Assembly (NCBI GenBank): GCA_964474905.1
Contig: CAYYUP010000002.1
Location: 1 to 64,000, forward strand
From: JADJRG01 sp964474905
GTDB taxonomy: Bacteria; Myxococcota_A; Polyangia; Nannocystales; Nannocystaceae
Direction of reading: 5' to 3'
Length of the DNA stretch: 64,000 bases
Positions 56,966 through 64,000 of this stretch are shown piece by piece; the first letter of the stretch is position 1, and each line of letters opens with the position of its first letter. The notes below the pieces were generated by a model. The model was not told the DNA's origin and made no database searches. It saw only the letters and a list, made by a program, of their open reading frames with translations. A program made the position numbers and the translations under genes.

Positions 56966-59631
56966 CGGCTCCCGGCCGGCTTGTCTCCGGCGGCCACATC
57001 GATGTTCTTGTCATTGCTAGCGCTCGCCCCAGGCGGTCCGATCGGGCCTCTACTGGCCTCTACTGGCCGTTCTGGAGCATTTTGAGCGGCACCGAAAGGC
57101 GCGGTCTCTGAGCTGGCCAAATCGGTAGGAGTGAGTGTGCGAGGTCCGTTGGCAGAGGGGGCTGTGTCGCTCGCAGGCACGCTGGGTGGTGGCGGAACCT
57201 CGCTACGAAGAACTGTCTTTTGGAGCATGTTGTCGATGGGCAAACCCGGCGGCGGCGGCAGAGCTAAGCGAAAAAATGCGATCCGCTCGCGCCACATTGC
57301 ATAGGTCACGCGGTGGCCGTTGCCGATCTCCGGATCGGCCTCTAAGAGGGCTAAATACGACTCTGCACGGTTGTAGCGGCGGGTTTGGACCAACGCGTTG
57401 ACGAGGCGCAGGCGGGCCGCACGGAGCAGCTCGGGGGTGTGCAGAGGCAGGGTGCCGGGTGCTGGATCGAGGCTGCGTTCGAAGTGACGAGCGGCCGAGA
57501 GCGGGTCTTCGAACCCGGCGAGCTGGAGGCCCGTGAGGTACTCACCGAGGGCGGCATAGGTGGGCAGGTCGGCGATCTGGCGGGCGGCGTAGAGGCGGCG
57601 GAGTCCGAGGGTCGGTCGTGTCGCCGGCGCGTCAAACAGCAGGAGATAGGCGCGGAGGTAGGGGCTAAGGGCCGGATCCTCGGTTGCGAGAAGTTTTACC
57701 TGGAGGTTGCGGATACGGGCCTCAGAGGTGCTGCCGAGCAGGGCTTCGCGGTAGTGGGCCGCGGCCTTGGCCAGATCACCGCCGCTGAGGGCGACGTCGC
57801 CCAGGCGTTCGCGGGTGAGCGCTCTCAGTGTGGAGGTTGTGCCGGGGCTCTGGAGAGCAGCCTGAAGGAGCTCGCTCGCGCGTCGCAGATCGCCGGCGCG
57901 TGCGAGCACAAAGGCCTGGCCGATCTGGTGTTCAGGTCTGTCGGGTTCGATCGCGCAGAGGGTCGCGAGGGCCTCGATGCTGCCGACGAGATCGCCGCGG
58001 GCCTGGGCTGCTGCCGACTCTGCGGCGAGATCTGCCGCTCGGTGGGCGCAGGGCCGCTGGAAGATCGAGCGGCGCTCGAAGAGCTGACGCAAGGCTTCGA
58101 TGTCGCGCGCTCGGAGTTTGCGGGCCTGCAGGAAGGCGACCCATTGAGCCTCCAGGTCCGCGAGGGATTCGCCGTAGGTGTCCCTAAAGTCACCCGCCGA
58201 TCCGTACAGCGTTGCGAGATTTTTAACCCCGCGGGTTTCGGCGAGCCACAGGCAAAAAGAGCCGGAGGCGGTGTAGGCCCGCCGTGAAGACTGACCCCAA
58301 AAACCTAAGCCCATGATCCTCGTGAGCTGCGGGCGGAGTTCGAGTCGATCGAGGATCGCCGCCGAGTCGTGGAGGTCGAGACCCCCGCGCGGACGGGGTG
58401 CCATGGCCGAAGCGAAGCCTTCGATAAGCGCTAGATTGACCTGGAGGCCGCGCTGATCGAGACGGCCACTGACGCCAAAATAGGGATCGCCGATGGTGCT
58501 CTCAAAGGCGTGCGCGAGCTCGTGGGGCATCACTCGCGCTGGGAAGGGTTGGTGGTTGAGATAGAGCTGGAGGCGCCAGGGCGGCGCGACCTCGGTCCTG
58601 CCGGCACCGATGATCTGTCTCTTGAGCGCTGGCGTCGGGAAGATAAAAACCTCGATGCGGCGCGGCGGTGCCCGATCGAGTGCGGTCGCCAGACGGTGGT
58701 AGGCGAACTCGAGTTCTGCGCTGACGACATCGATCTCGCGCGCAGTCTTGGAGGTCGGCGCGTAGTGGATGATGAAGTGGTCGCTCTGGCGGGTTGCCGG
58801 CAAAACCTCGGCGATGCCAGAGACGGTCGCGTGGAAGCCAAAGCGTGCCGGTTGCAAGCCGAGCAGCATGCCGCCGACGAGGCAGATCGCGAGGCAGCTT
58901 GCAGCCCAGGGATGGGCGCTTAGCAGGGCCCGCTTGGGTTCGCGATCGGGGCGCGGAGTTGCGGGTCGTGCAGCCCTGCCGAGAGCTGTTTCTCCCCAGA
59001 GTCGCAGGGCTGCGAGGGCTGCCCCGGCGAGCAGCAGGTTGTAGGTGCGAAAGAGCAGGTAACGGCCGTTGATCGCGATCGCTTCGTCGTAAATCGGCCC
59101 TGCAAAGTACCCCCAGAAGGGATCCATCGCGTATACGACCGGATCCGAGTAGAGCCGCATCAGGCCGATCACGAGGCAAAAGAGCAGCGGCACCAGGCCG
59201 ATGAGCGCCCTCAACCAACGCCGAGGGGGTCGTGTGACCAGGCAGGCCGCGACGATGCCAGATGTCGCGCCGAGGGCCGCAGAGATCAGCGGACCGAGGG
59301 CAAAGAAGAGCAAGCCGCCGGCGGGATCACAGCTCGGGTGCCAGAGTTGGACAAGCAGGAGTGTCACCAGCGCGGTGCTACCCAGGCCGAAGAGATCGAG
59401 GGCGGCCCGGCGGAGGATCGCGTCGAGCGTCGGCGTTGGAGCGTCGCGGACAGCATCGATACCGACGAAGACGCCGAGCAGGCTCATCGGCGCCGTCAGA
59501 GCGACGCTGTTTTCATAGCCGAGGGTGCCGACGAGCGGCGCAGTGCTGAGCGCCAGGATATAGAGTGCGATGATCCAACGCCGTCGGAGTATGGGCATGG
59601 CGAGGTGGCGGAGAGGATCGAGTGCGCCCAT
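56962..59631 (-). CDS. Membrane protein with HExxH metalloprotease-like domain and TPR-like C-terminus
   Basis: The 889-residue protein has six or seven TM segments in the first 275 residues (for example WIIALYILALSTAPLVGTLG, LGSTALVTLLLVQLW, LIGLVPLLFCLVIGLMRLY). An extracytoplasmic domain follows with HELAHAF (His370, Glu371, His374) and the preceding RVMPHELAHAFESTIG, typical of peptidase-MA-like gluzincins; LALIEGFASAM may hold the third ligand. The C-terminal 400 residues are TPR-like helices (IEALATLCAIEPDRPEHQIG, HYREALLGSTSEARI), ending in a Pro-rich tail. Its stop overlaps the next gene as ATGA, so it is coupled to the sterol-type gene. Start ATG 59631 follows TATACT by 9 nt. Confidence 0.72.
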   Translation of the reverse strand: MGALDPLRHLAMPILRRRWIIALYILALSTAPLVGTLGYENSVALTAPMSLLGVFVGIDAVRDAPTPTLDAILRRAALDLFGLGSTALVTLLLVQLWHPSCDPAGGLLFFALGPLISAALGATSGIVAACLVTRPPRRWLRALIGLVPLLFCLVIGLMRLYSDPVVYAMDPFWGYFAGPIYDEAIAINGRYLLFRTYNLLLAGAALAALRLWGETALGRAARPATPRPDREPKRALLSAHPWAASCLAICLVGGMLLGLQPARFGFHATVSGIAEVLPATRQSDHFIIHYAPTSKTAREIDVVSAELEFAYHRLATALDRAPPRRIEVFIFPTPALKRQIIGAGRTEVAPPWRLQLYLNHQPFPARVMPHELAHAFESTIGDPYFGVSGRLDQRGLQVNLALIEGFASAMAPRPRGGLDLHDSAAILDRLELRPQLTRIMGLGFWGQSSRRAYTASGSFCLWLAETRGVKNLATLYGSAGDFRDTYGESLADLEAQWVAFLQARKLRARDIEALRQLFERRSIFQRPCAHRAADLAAESAAAQARGDLVGSIEALATLCAIEPDRPEHQIGQAFVLARAGDLRRASELLQAALQSPGTTSTLRALTRERLGDVALSGGDLAKAAAHYREALLGSTSEARIRNLQVKLLATEDPALSPYLRAYLLLFDAPATRPTLGLRRLYAARQIADLPTYAALGEYLTGLQLAGFEDPLSAARHFERSLDPAPGTLPLHTPELLRAARLRLVNALVQTRRYNRAESYLALLEADPEIGNGHRVTYAMWRERIAFFRLALPPPPGLPIDNMLQKTVLRSEVPPPPSVPASDTAPSANGPRTLTPTDLASSETAPFGAAQNAPERPVEASRGPIGPPGASASNDKNIDVAAGDKPAGSR

Positions 59632-59640
59632 GGACGGCGG

Positions 59641-59646
59641 AGTATA
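59641..59646 (-). promoter_or_regulatory. Putative -10 box (TATACT) of the HExxH membrane-protein operon
   Basis: TATACT ends 9 nt before ATG 59631. Confidence 0.4.
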
Positions 59647-59699
59647 ACGCGGCCCCGTGAGCCGTTCGCACTGGTACCGGCTTGGCCAAGCCGTGGTGG

Positions 59700-59705
59700 T
59701 ATACA
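59700..59705 (+). promoter_or_regulatory. Putative -10 box (TATACA) of thrC, leaderless spacing
   Basis: TATACA ends 9 nt before ATG 59715. Confidence 0.35.
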
Positions 59706-59714
59706 GCGCAGGTC

Positions 59715-61076
59715 ATGAGGCCCTCGGCATGGTTCCAATGCATCCGCGGCTGCGCCGGTCAACATCCCCTCGGCGAAGTGCTCTACCGCTGTCCGACCTG
59801 CGGCTCTTTGCTCGAAGTGGGTCATGATCTCGAGGCCCTGCGCGCCGTTGATCCAGCGGCTTGGCGGCTGCGGATTAGTGAACGTGCGCGCGGCCCTTGG
59901 CCCTACCGCAGCGGCGTTTGGTCGGCCTGGGAGATGGTCCAGCCCGAGGTCGCTCCAGAGAACATCGTCAGTCTCGGCGAGGGCAACTCGGTGCTCTTGC
60001 CCGCCTCTCGCTACGGTGCAGAACTCGGGCTGGGCGAACTCTACGTAAAACAATGCGGCACCAGCCACACCGGGTCTTTTAAAGATCTGGGGATGACCGT
60101 GTTGGTCTCATCGGTGAAGCAGATGATCGCCGATGGATCGCCTGTGCGCGCGGTCGCCTGTGCCTCGACGGGGGATACATCTGCGGCCCTTGCCGCCTAC
60201 GGTGCGGCCGCTGGCATTCCCGTGATCGTGCTCCTGCCAAAGGGCAAGATAAGCGCAGCTCAGCTCCTCCAGCCGATCGCTCACGGAGCCCTGGTATGCA
60301 GCCTGGACACCGATTTTGATGGCTGCATGCGGGTGGTCGAGCGGCTCACCCACGACCCCGGCCTCTACCTCGGCAACTCCCTCAACAGCCTTCGGGTCGA
60401 GGGACAGAAGACGATCGCGGTCGAAATCTGCGAGCAACTCGGCTGGCAGCTTCCGGATTGGGTATTGGTGCCGGGCGGCAACCTCGGAAATGTTTCGGCG
60501 ATCGCGAAGGGCTTTCGCGAACTCCAAGCGCTCGGCCTTATCGACCGTCTGCCGCGTTTGGTCTGCTGCCAAGCGGCCCGGGCCAACCCTCTCTATCGGG
60601 CCTTTGCCCGAGCGCGCGCCGCCGGGCGAGTGCTGACCGAGGCCGATTACGTCGCGGTCAAGGCTGAGAGCACCCAGGCCTCGGCGATCCAGATCGGTGC
60701 GCCGGTATCCCTGCCCAAGGCGATCGCAGCGCTCACACAGACGGATGGTCTTGTCGAGGAGGCCAGCGAAACAGAGCTCGCCGAGGCGGCGGCCCGCGGC
60801 GATCGCAGCGGCCTCTTCTGCTGTCCGCATACCGGAGTGGCGCTCGCCTGTCTCGAGAAACTGGTCGCCCGGGGCACGATCTCTAGGGACGCGCGGGTGG
60901 TCGTGATCTCGACGGCACACGGCCTTAAGTTCGGCGAGTTTAAGGGCCGCTATCATCGTTCCGAGAACGACTTTCCGTCAGCGCTGGCCAATCGCCCGAT
61001 CGAACTCGGCTCCGAGCCAGAGGCAGTCGTTGGCGAGATTCACCGGCTTCTCGATAGCGTCGCCGCCGGGACTTAA
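59715..61076 (+). CDS. thrC: Threonine synthase
   Basis: The 453-residue PLP enzyme makes threonine from O-phosphohomoserine. It opens with a zinc-ribbon-like segment (CIRGCAGQHPLGEVLYRCPTCGSLLEV). The PLP Lys123 is in GTSHTGSFKDLGM. VACASTGDTSAALAAYGAAAGIPVIVLLPKGKIS and PGGNLGNVSAIAKGF (phosphate loop) are family signatures. The zinc-ribbon type is the archaeal/plant-like thrC class II. ATG 59715 is chosen by promoter spacing and homology. No thrA or thrB gene is nearby. Confidence 0.93.
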   Translation: MRPSAWFQCIRGCAGQHPLGEVLYRCPTCGSLLEVGHDLEALRAVDPAAWRLRISERARGPWPYRSGVWSAWEMVQPEVAPENIVSLGEGNSVLLPASRYGAELGLGELYVKQCGTSHTGSFKDLGMTVLVSSVKQMIADGSPVRAVACASTGDTSAALAAYGAAAGIPVIVLLPKGKISAAQLLQPIAHGALVCSLDTDFDGCMRVVERLTHDPGLYLGNSLNSLRVEGQKTIAVEICEQLGWQLPDWVLVPGGNLGNVSAIAKGFRELQALGLIDRLPRLVCCQAARANPLYRAFARARAAGRVLTEADYVAVKAESTQASAIQIGAPVSLPKAIAALTQTDGLVEEASETELAEAAARGDRSGLFCCPHTGVALACLEKLVARGTISRDARVVVISTAHGLKFGEFKGRYHRSENDFPSALANRPIELGSEPEAVVGEIHRLLDSVAAGT

Positions 61077-61103
61077 ACGCTCCCGAGGCCACTTGGTGTG
61101 ACC

Positions 61104-61150
61104 CTTTGGTGGCGCCAAAGAGCAGCGCCCAGGCCGAGTTGAAGCCTGGG
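61104..61150. terminator. Two small hairpins in the convergent gap
   Basis: CTTTGG-TGGCG-CCAAAG (61104-61120) and CCCAGGC-CGAGTTGAA-GCCTGGG (61128-61150) lie between thrC and the convergent lipoprotein gene. Either could stop transcription in both directions. Confidence 0.5.
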
Positions 61151-61170
61151 CCGAGTGGCGCTCGTCTTGC

Positions 61171-62388
61171 TCAGAACGGTTCGCGTACGCAGTCGAGGGT
61201 CAGGGGAATCCGTTCGCCGCCGTCGACCATCTCAAAGTCACCGGGTTGGATCATGTCGAGGTCGTGGGAGCCGAGCAGGCCCTCCCATTTGCTGTCGGTG
61301 AATCGATCGCTCTGCGCGGTCAGGGCCACGTTGCCGCCGTCGGCGAGCAGGATCCCGTAGACCTGCATCGCCTTCGCGACCGTGCGCGCGCCGTCATTTG
61401 GCAGCGAGTCCATCGGAAAGTCTGGGCGTAGGCGAAGGCGAGATCCGTAGGGCGGGGCGCTCGGCGGACCGCTTGCAGCGGGGGTGCCGTGGGTCGCTGG
61501 GTGGAGGTATTCGCCGTCGCGGATGCTGGAATTTGGCAGGATAAACCGGATCGCATGGTCGATCGATCCGGCGGCGACCTCGTCCGCGGTGAAGAGCAAG
61601 GGAGCGATGGGATAGCCGGCCGCGTCGGCGCTGGTGCACTGCTCGCCGCGACCGATTGGACCGTAGATGCGCGTCATGTCCCAGACCGCCAGGCAGCCGC
61701 CGAAGAACTGTTCGCCAACGATGTTTGCACGCCACATCTCGTAGAGCGTTGAGCTCGGTGTGTGTACGACGATCAGATGACAGTCGCCGTCGCCTTCGCA
61801 GGTGTACGCCTGTTCGCCCTCGATGGCGCCGCCCATCGGCACCGGCATATCAACGAGATCGCAGTCGGGATCGTAGAAGTCGCCGGTCGGCTCAAAGGTA
61901 CGGAATTCTGTGTCGCCATTGGCGACGAGCACCTCGATCGAGAAGTCGATCTGCATCTTGCCGAGCCCCCAACCGACGCCGTCGAGCCAGTCGATCACTT
62001 GGTCAGATTCTGGGTCGAGGGGCCAGCTATCGACCTTTTGGTACCAAATTGCGTCGTCAGGGAAATAGTGTGCATTCGGCGGATCTCCGCCGGTTGTGTC
62101 GGTGTCGGTGTCGGTGTCGGTGCTGGTGCTGGTGCTGGTATCGGTGCTGGTATCGGTGTCGGTACTACCGCTTGTGGTACCGGTGGTTGTGCCCTCGGAT
62201 GTCGGCCCGCTGGAGTCGCTTTCGCTTTCGCTGTTGCTGCTGGTCTGCGTCGCCGTGGTGCCGGTGGGTGCGGTCGTCTGAGTGTCGGACGAAGAAGTCG
62301 TGCTGCTGCTCTCCATGCCTGGGCCGTTACAGGCCAGAGAGAGCGAGAACACGATGAAACATGCGGCAGGAAGCGGGACCCTATGCAT
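61171..62388 (-). CDS. Secreted lipoprotein of unknown function
   Basis: The 405-residue product starts at ATG 62388, 6 nt after TACCGT. The signal peptide HRVPLPAACFIVFSLSLAC gives lipobox LSLAC, followed by a Ser/Thr/Asp linker that includes a TDTSTD-type 6-bp repeat. The rest (YFPDDAIWYQKVDSWPLDPESDQVIDWLDGVGWGLGKMQIDFSIEVL, ECxGDGDCHLIVV, LYEMWRANI, GYPIAPLLFTADEVAAGSIDHAIRFILPNSSIRDGEY) has no family I can name with confidence. The combination of IDHAIRF-like and GWGLGxMQIDFSI motifs hints at a beta-sandwich or Concanavalin-like carbohydrate-active protein. A remote similarity to other myxobacterial lipoproteins is likely. Confidence 0.65.
   Translation of the reverse strand: MHRVPLPAACFIVFSLSLACNGPGMESSSTTSSSDTQTTAPTGTTATQTSSNSESESDSSGPTSEGTTTGTTSGSTDTDTSTDTSTSTSTDTDTDTDTTGGDPPNAHYFPDDAIWYQKVDSWPLDPESDQVIDWLDGVGWGLGKMQIDFSIEVLVANGDTEFRTFEPTGDFYDPDCDLVDMPVPMGGAIEGEQAYTCEGDGDCHLIVVHTPSSTLYEMWRANIVGEQFFGGCLAVWDMTRIYGPIGRGEQCTSADAAGYPIAPLLFTADEVAAGSIDHAIRFILPNSSIRDGEYLHPATHGTPAASGPPSAPPYGSRLRLRPDFPMDSLPNDGARTVAKAMQVYGILLADGGNVALTAQSDRFTDSKWEGLLGSHDLDMIQPGDFEMVDGGERIPLTLDCVREPF
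62096..62164 (-). repeat. 6-bp tandem repeat in the lipoprotein linker
   Basis: Units of GGTGTC and related hexamers encode a Thr-Asp/Ser-Thr linker. They can change length by slippage in frame. Confidence 0.85.
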
Positions 62389-62691
62389 CGGCTGACGGTA
62401 GCTCGAGGCTACGGTCTCGTCGGTGACCAGAAGGCTGGGAGTGTCGTATTTTGCAACGATGCGAAATCCATCAGATCGTTGTGTGCTGCAATTTGCGACG
62501 GGCAAAGGTCTTTAGATCGCACAATATTTTTGCGGACCAGCGCTTGCTTAATACCCCAGCATGGCTCGCTTTCTCCGACTCGGCGTCTTCTACTCGGCCC
62601 TCGCGTTGACGCTAGCGCAGCTCGCTGGCGGCTGAGTTTCGTGCGCCATCGTGCGCCGGTTACAGCGGTGCAAGGGCGGCCCGTGGGCGCC
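62389..62691. other. 303-nt intergenic region with a possible 24-codon signal-peptide ORF
   Basis: The gap between the unknown lipoprotein and the FG-GAP gene end contains the TACCGT promoter box and AT-richer DNA near 62450-62560. At 62561-62635 (+) a 24-residue ORF reads MARFLRLGVFYSALALTLAQ then LAGG, shaped like a signal peptide with nothing after it. It may be a remnant of a lost secreted protein or chance. No RNA or terminator was recognised. Confidence 0.35.
62395..62400 (-). promoter_or_regulatory. Putative -10 box (TACCGT) of the lipoprotein gene, leaderless spacing
   Basis: TACCGT ends 6 nt before ATG 62388. Confidence 0.3.
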
Positions 62692-63825
62692 TCAGGGGTT
62701 GGCGAGCAGCACCGTGAACGATCGCTCGCGAAAGGTCGCGGCGACGAGATCGAGGGCGCCATCGCCGTTGAGATCGCTGATCGCGAGCTGGCTCGCAGGG
62801 GCCACAAGCTCGACCTCGATGGGCGGTGCAAAGCCGTCATCGCGCCGTCGCCAGATGAGGATCGTGGGCTCCTCGGGATCGCCAAAGATGACCTCGCGAT
62901 CGCCGTCCGCATCGAGATCGGCGCTGAGTATCGGCCCCGATGAGCGCCCCTCCAGATCGATACGATTGTGTTCGACAAAGCCGCCGTTGCCGTCGCCTGC
63001 GAGGAGAACCAGATCACCGTCGTCGCCATCACGGGTCAGGAGATCGATGTTGTTGTCGCCGTCGATGTCGGCGGCGAGCAGCCCGAGCGGGATCGGGGGT
63101 CCGTCTATCAATCGGATCTGCCCGAAGGACCCATCTCCGAGGCCCCGAGCGTGGCGCAGGCCGTCGGCGCTCTCGATCGTCAGGTCGGCGATGCGATCGC
63201 CATCGACGTCGATGAGGGCAAAGTTCTTCGCTGACTCGCCGGTCATCAGAGTTGTGGGCCCCGGCGTGTAGAGGCCTGGCGCATCCGCGAGCAGGACGTG
63301 CAGGGCGTCGTCGGCCCCGAGCACGACGAGATCGTCATCGTCATCGTCGTCGAGATCGATGAGCGCGGCGATTCGCGGTGTCGTCGGGATTGCGACGGTC
63401 TCTGGCCCGGTGAAATGGCCGTCCGGGCTGCCGTGGAAGAGCAGCAGCTCAGGCGCGCAGGTGGCCAGCAGGAGGTCGATGTGCAGATCGCCGTCGATAT
63501 CGCCGCTGGTCGGGTGAGCGGAGCAGCCGTGCACTCCGGCGTCGGCGATCTCTCCGAGCGCGGAGCCCTCGCTCAGGCGGAGTTCGGCAGCGACTCCGTC
63601 AGCGCTCAAACCTGCGATGAGAACGTCGCCGAGCCCATCGCCGTCAAAGTCAGCGGAGCGCAGGGCGACAGGATCGATCCCGATCGCGTAGGTGCGCGGA
63701 GTTCCGTCGAAGCAGACCTGATCGGCGTCGAGAAAACCATCGTTACAGAGCCTGACGACGACGCGGTCATCTGCACAACCTGCCACTGCGAAGAGCAGTG
63801 CGAAGGCGAACAGACGACACAACAT
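62692..63825 (-). CDS. FG-GAP/VCBS repeat lipoprotein
   Basis: The 377-residue protein starts at ATG 63825 with signal peptide LCRLFAFALLFAVAGC (lipobox VAGC), 7 nt after TATACT. FG-GAP/VCBS repeats (DFDGDGLGDVLIAG, DIDGDLHIDLLLAT, DLDDDDDDDLVVLG, DVDGDRIADLTIES, DIDGDNNIDLLTRD, DLDADGDREVIFGD, DLNGDGALDLVAAT) give a complete seven-bladed integrin-type propeller with calcium-binding loops. No linker or catalytic domain is present. Such proteins are commonly surface or secreted binding proteins in myxobacteria. Unlike the gene at 26.8 kb, this copy is intact and lacks the WNQHxYHV C-terminal module. Confidence 0.85.
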   Translation of the reverse strand: MLCRLFAFALLFAVAGCADDRVVVRLCNDGFLDADQVCFDGTPRTYAIGIDPVALRSADFDGDGLGDVLIAGLSADGVAAELRLSEGSALGEIADAGVHGCSAHPTSGDIDGDLHIDLLLATCAPELLLFHGSPDGHFTGPETVAIPTTPRIAALIDLDDDDDDDLVVLGADDALHVLLADAPGLYTPGPTTLMTGESAKNFALIDVDGDRIADLTIESADGLRHARGLGDGSFGQIRLIDGPPIPLGLLAADIDGDNNIDLLTRDGDDGDLVLLAGDGNGGFVEHNRIDLEGRSSGPILSADLDADGDREVIFGDPEEPTILIWRRRDDGFAPPIEVELVAPASQLAISDLNGDGALDLVAATFRERSFTVLLANP

Positions 63826-63832
63826 GGGGCTG

Positions 63833-63838
63833 AGTATA
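63833..63838 (-). promoter_or_regulatory. Putative -10 box (TATACT) of the FG-GAP gene
   Basis: TATACT ends 7 nt before ATG 63825. The remaining 160 nt to the window end show nothing clear. Confidence 0.4.
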
Positions 63839-64000
63839 CCGAGTCGCTCGGGGCCCGTGGGTTCTCGTGGGTGCTCGATGCTGTCACAAGAGACATGTAT
63901 TAACTTGGCGCGACCTAGACTCGAACCACTCGCACATGCGGGTCGTTGCGGGGTGTCATGGGGCATTTGGCTGCGCTCCCGGCTCTGAGGCCTCGAACGA

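Noticed and set aside
1..64000. tRNA, rRNA or CRISPR loci
   Set aside because: No cloverleaf-type sequence, rRNA-like stretch or spaced repeat array was recognised on either strand by reading; the integration site also is not a tRNA gene.

Overview
The window looks like chromosomal DNA of a myxobacterium (Myxococcota), most probably of the Nannocystineae type. The reasons are high GC content, many secreted lipoproteins in which the lipobox cysteine is followed by a long Ser/Thr/Gly/Asp linker, FG-GAP and beta-propeller proteins, a Ser/Thr kinase with a TPR tail paired with an ECF sigma factor, and lipid genes of eukaryotic flavour (a sphingosine-1-phosphate-lyase-like enzyme and a cycloeucalenol-cycloisomerase-like enzyme). 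The assignment is inferred from gene content only. I found no rRNA, tRNA or CRISPR array.

Layout. 1-9.8 kb: end of a Cys-rich secreted protein, two universal stress proteins, a CBS pair, a PhoB/PhoR-like two-component system, a dihaem cytochrome lipoprotein, an Old-Yellow-Enzyme oxidoreductase, a dienelactone-hydrolase-like enzyme and bioB. 10-13.5 kb: pyruvate-dehydrogenase-type E1alpha, E1beta and E2. 13.5-15.7 kb: a free-standing carrier protein followed by a sphingosine-1-phosphate-lyase-like PLP enzyme. 15.7-23.8 kb: ffh with a Met/Gly/Pro-rich tail, a membrane vWA protein, a PlsC acyltransferase, an LTA-synthase-like membrane sulfatase and manA. 23.9-26.7 kb: Rieske protein, cytochrome b fused to a dihaem cytochrome c, and a small secreted cytochrome c.

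26.8-36.8 kb is the most striking region. An FG-GAP lipoprotein gene is split in two by a 7,537-bp integrative element. An 8-bp direct repeat, TGAGCAAT, lies at both junctions (28800-28807 and 36337-36344), and joining the flanks across one copy restores the host reading frame exactly. Inside are a tyrosine recombinase with a fused C-terminal IS5-type DUF4096-like domain, a beta-helix lipoprotein, an ECF sigma factor and a Ser/Thr kinase-TPR protein. Each end carries a tandem pair of 11-bp repeats that look like integrase arm sites.

36.8-47.5 kb: lipoproteins (propeller, glycosidase-like, phosphoesterase), an M50B-like protease, a CobA-HemD fusion and mnmG. 47.5-53.6 kb: a compact six-gene operon on the minus strand encoding a PilZ protein, a FliA-like sigma factor, a SctJ/YscJ-like lipoprotein, an Hsp70-like ATPase, a J-like small protein and a membrane protein. 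It looks like a coherent and unfamiliar envelope machine. 53.8-64 kb: lipoproteins, a frameshifted cycloeucalenol-cycloisomerase-like gene behind an HExxH membrane protein, threonine synthase and an FG-GAP protein.

A pattern across the window is a TAnnnT hexamer ending only 5-10 nt before many start codons, which suggests that leaderless transcription is common here. Several start codons were chosen using it, and this is stated in each case.
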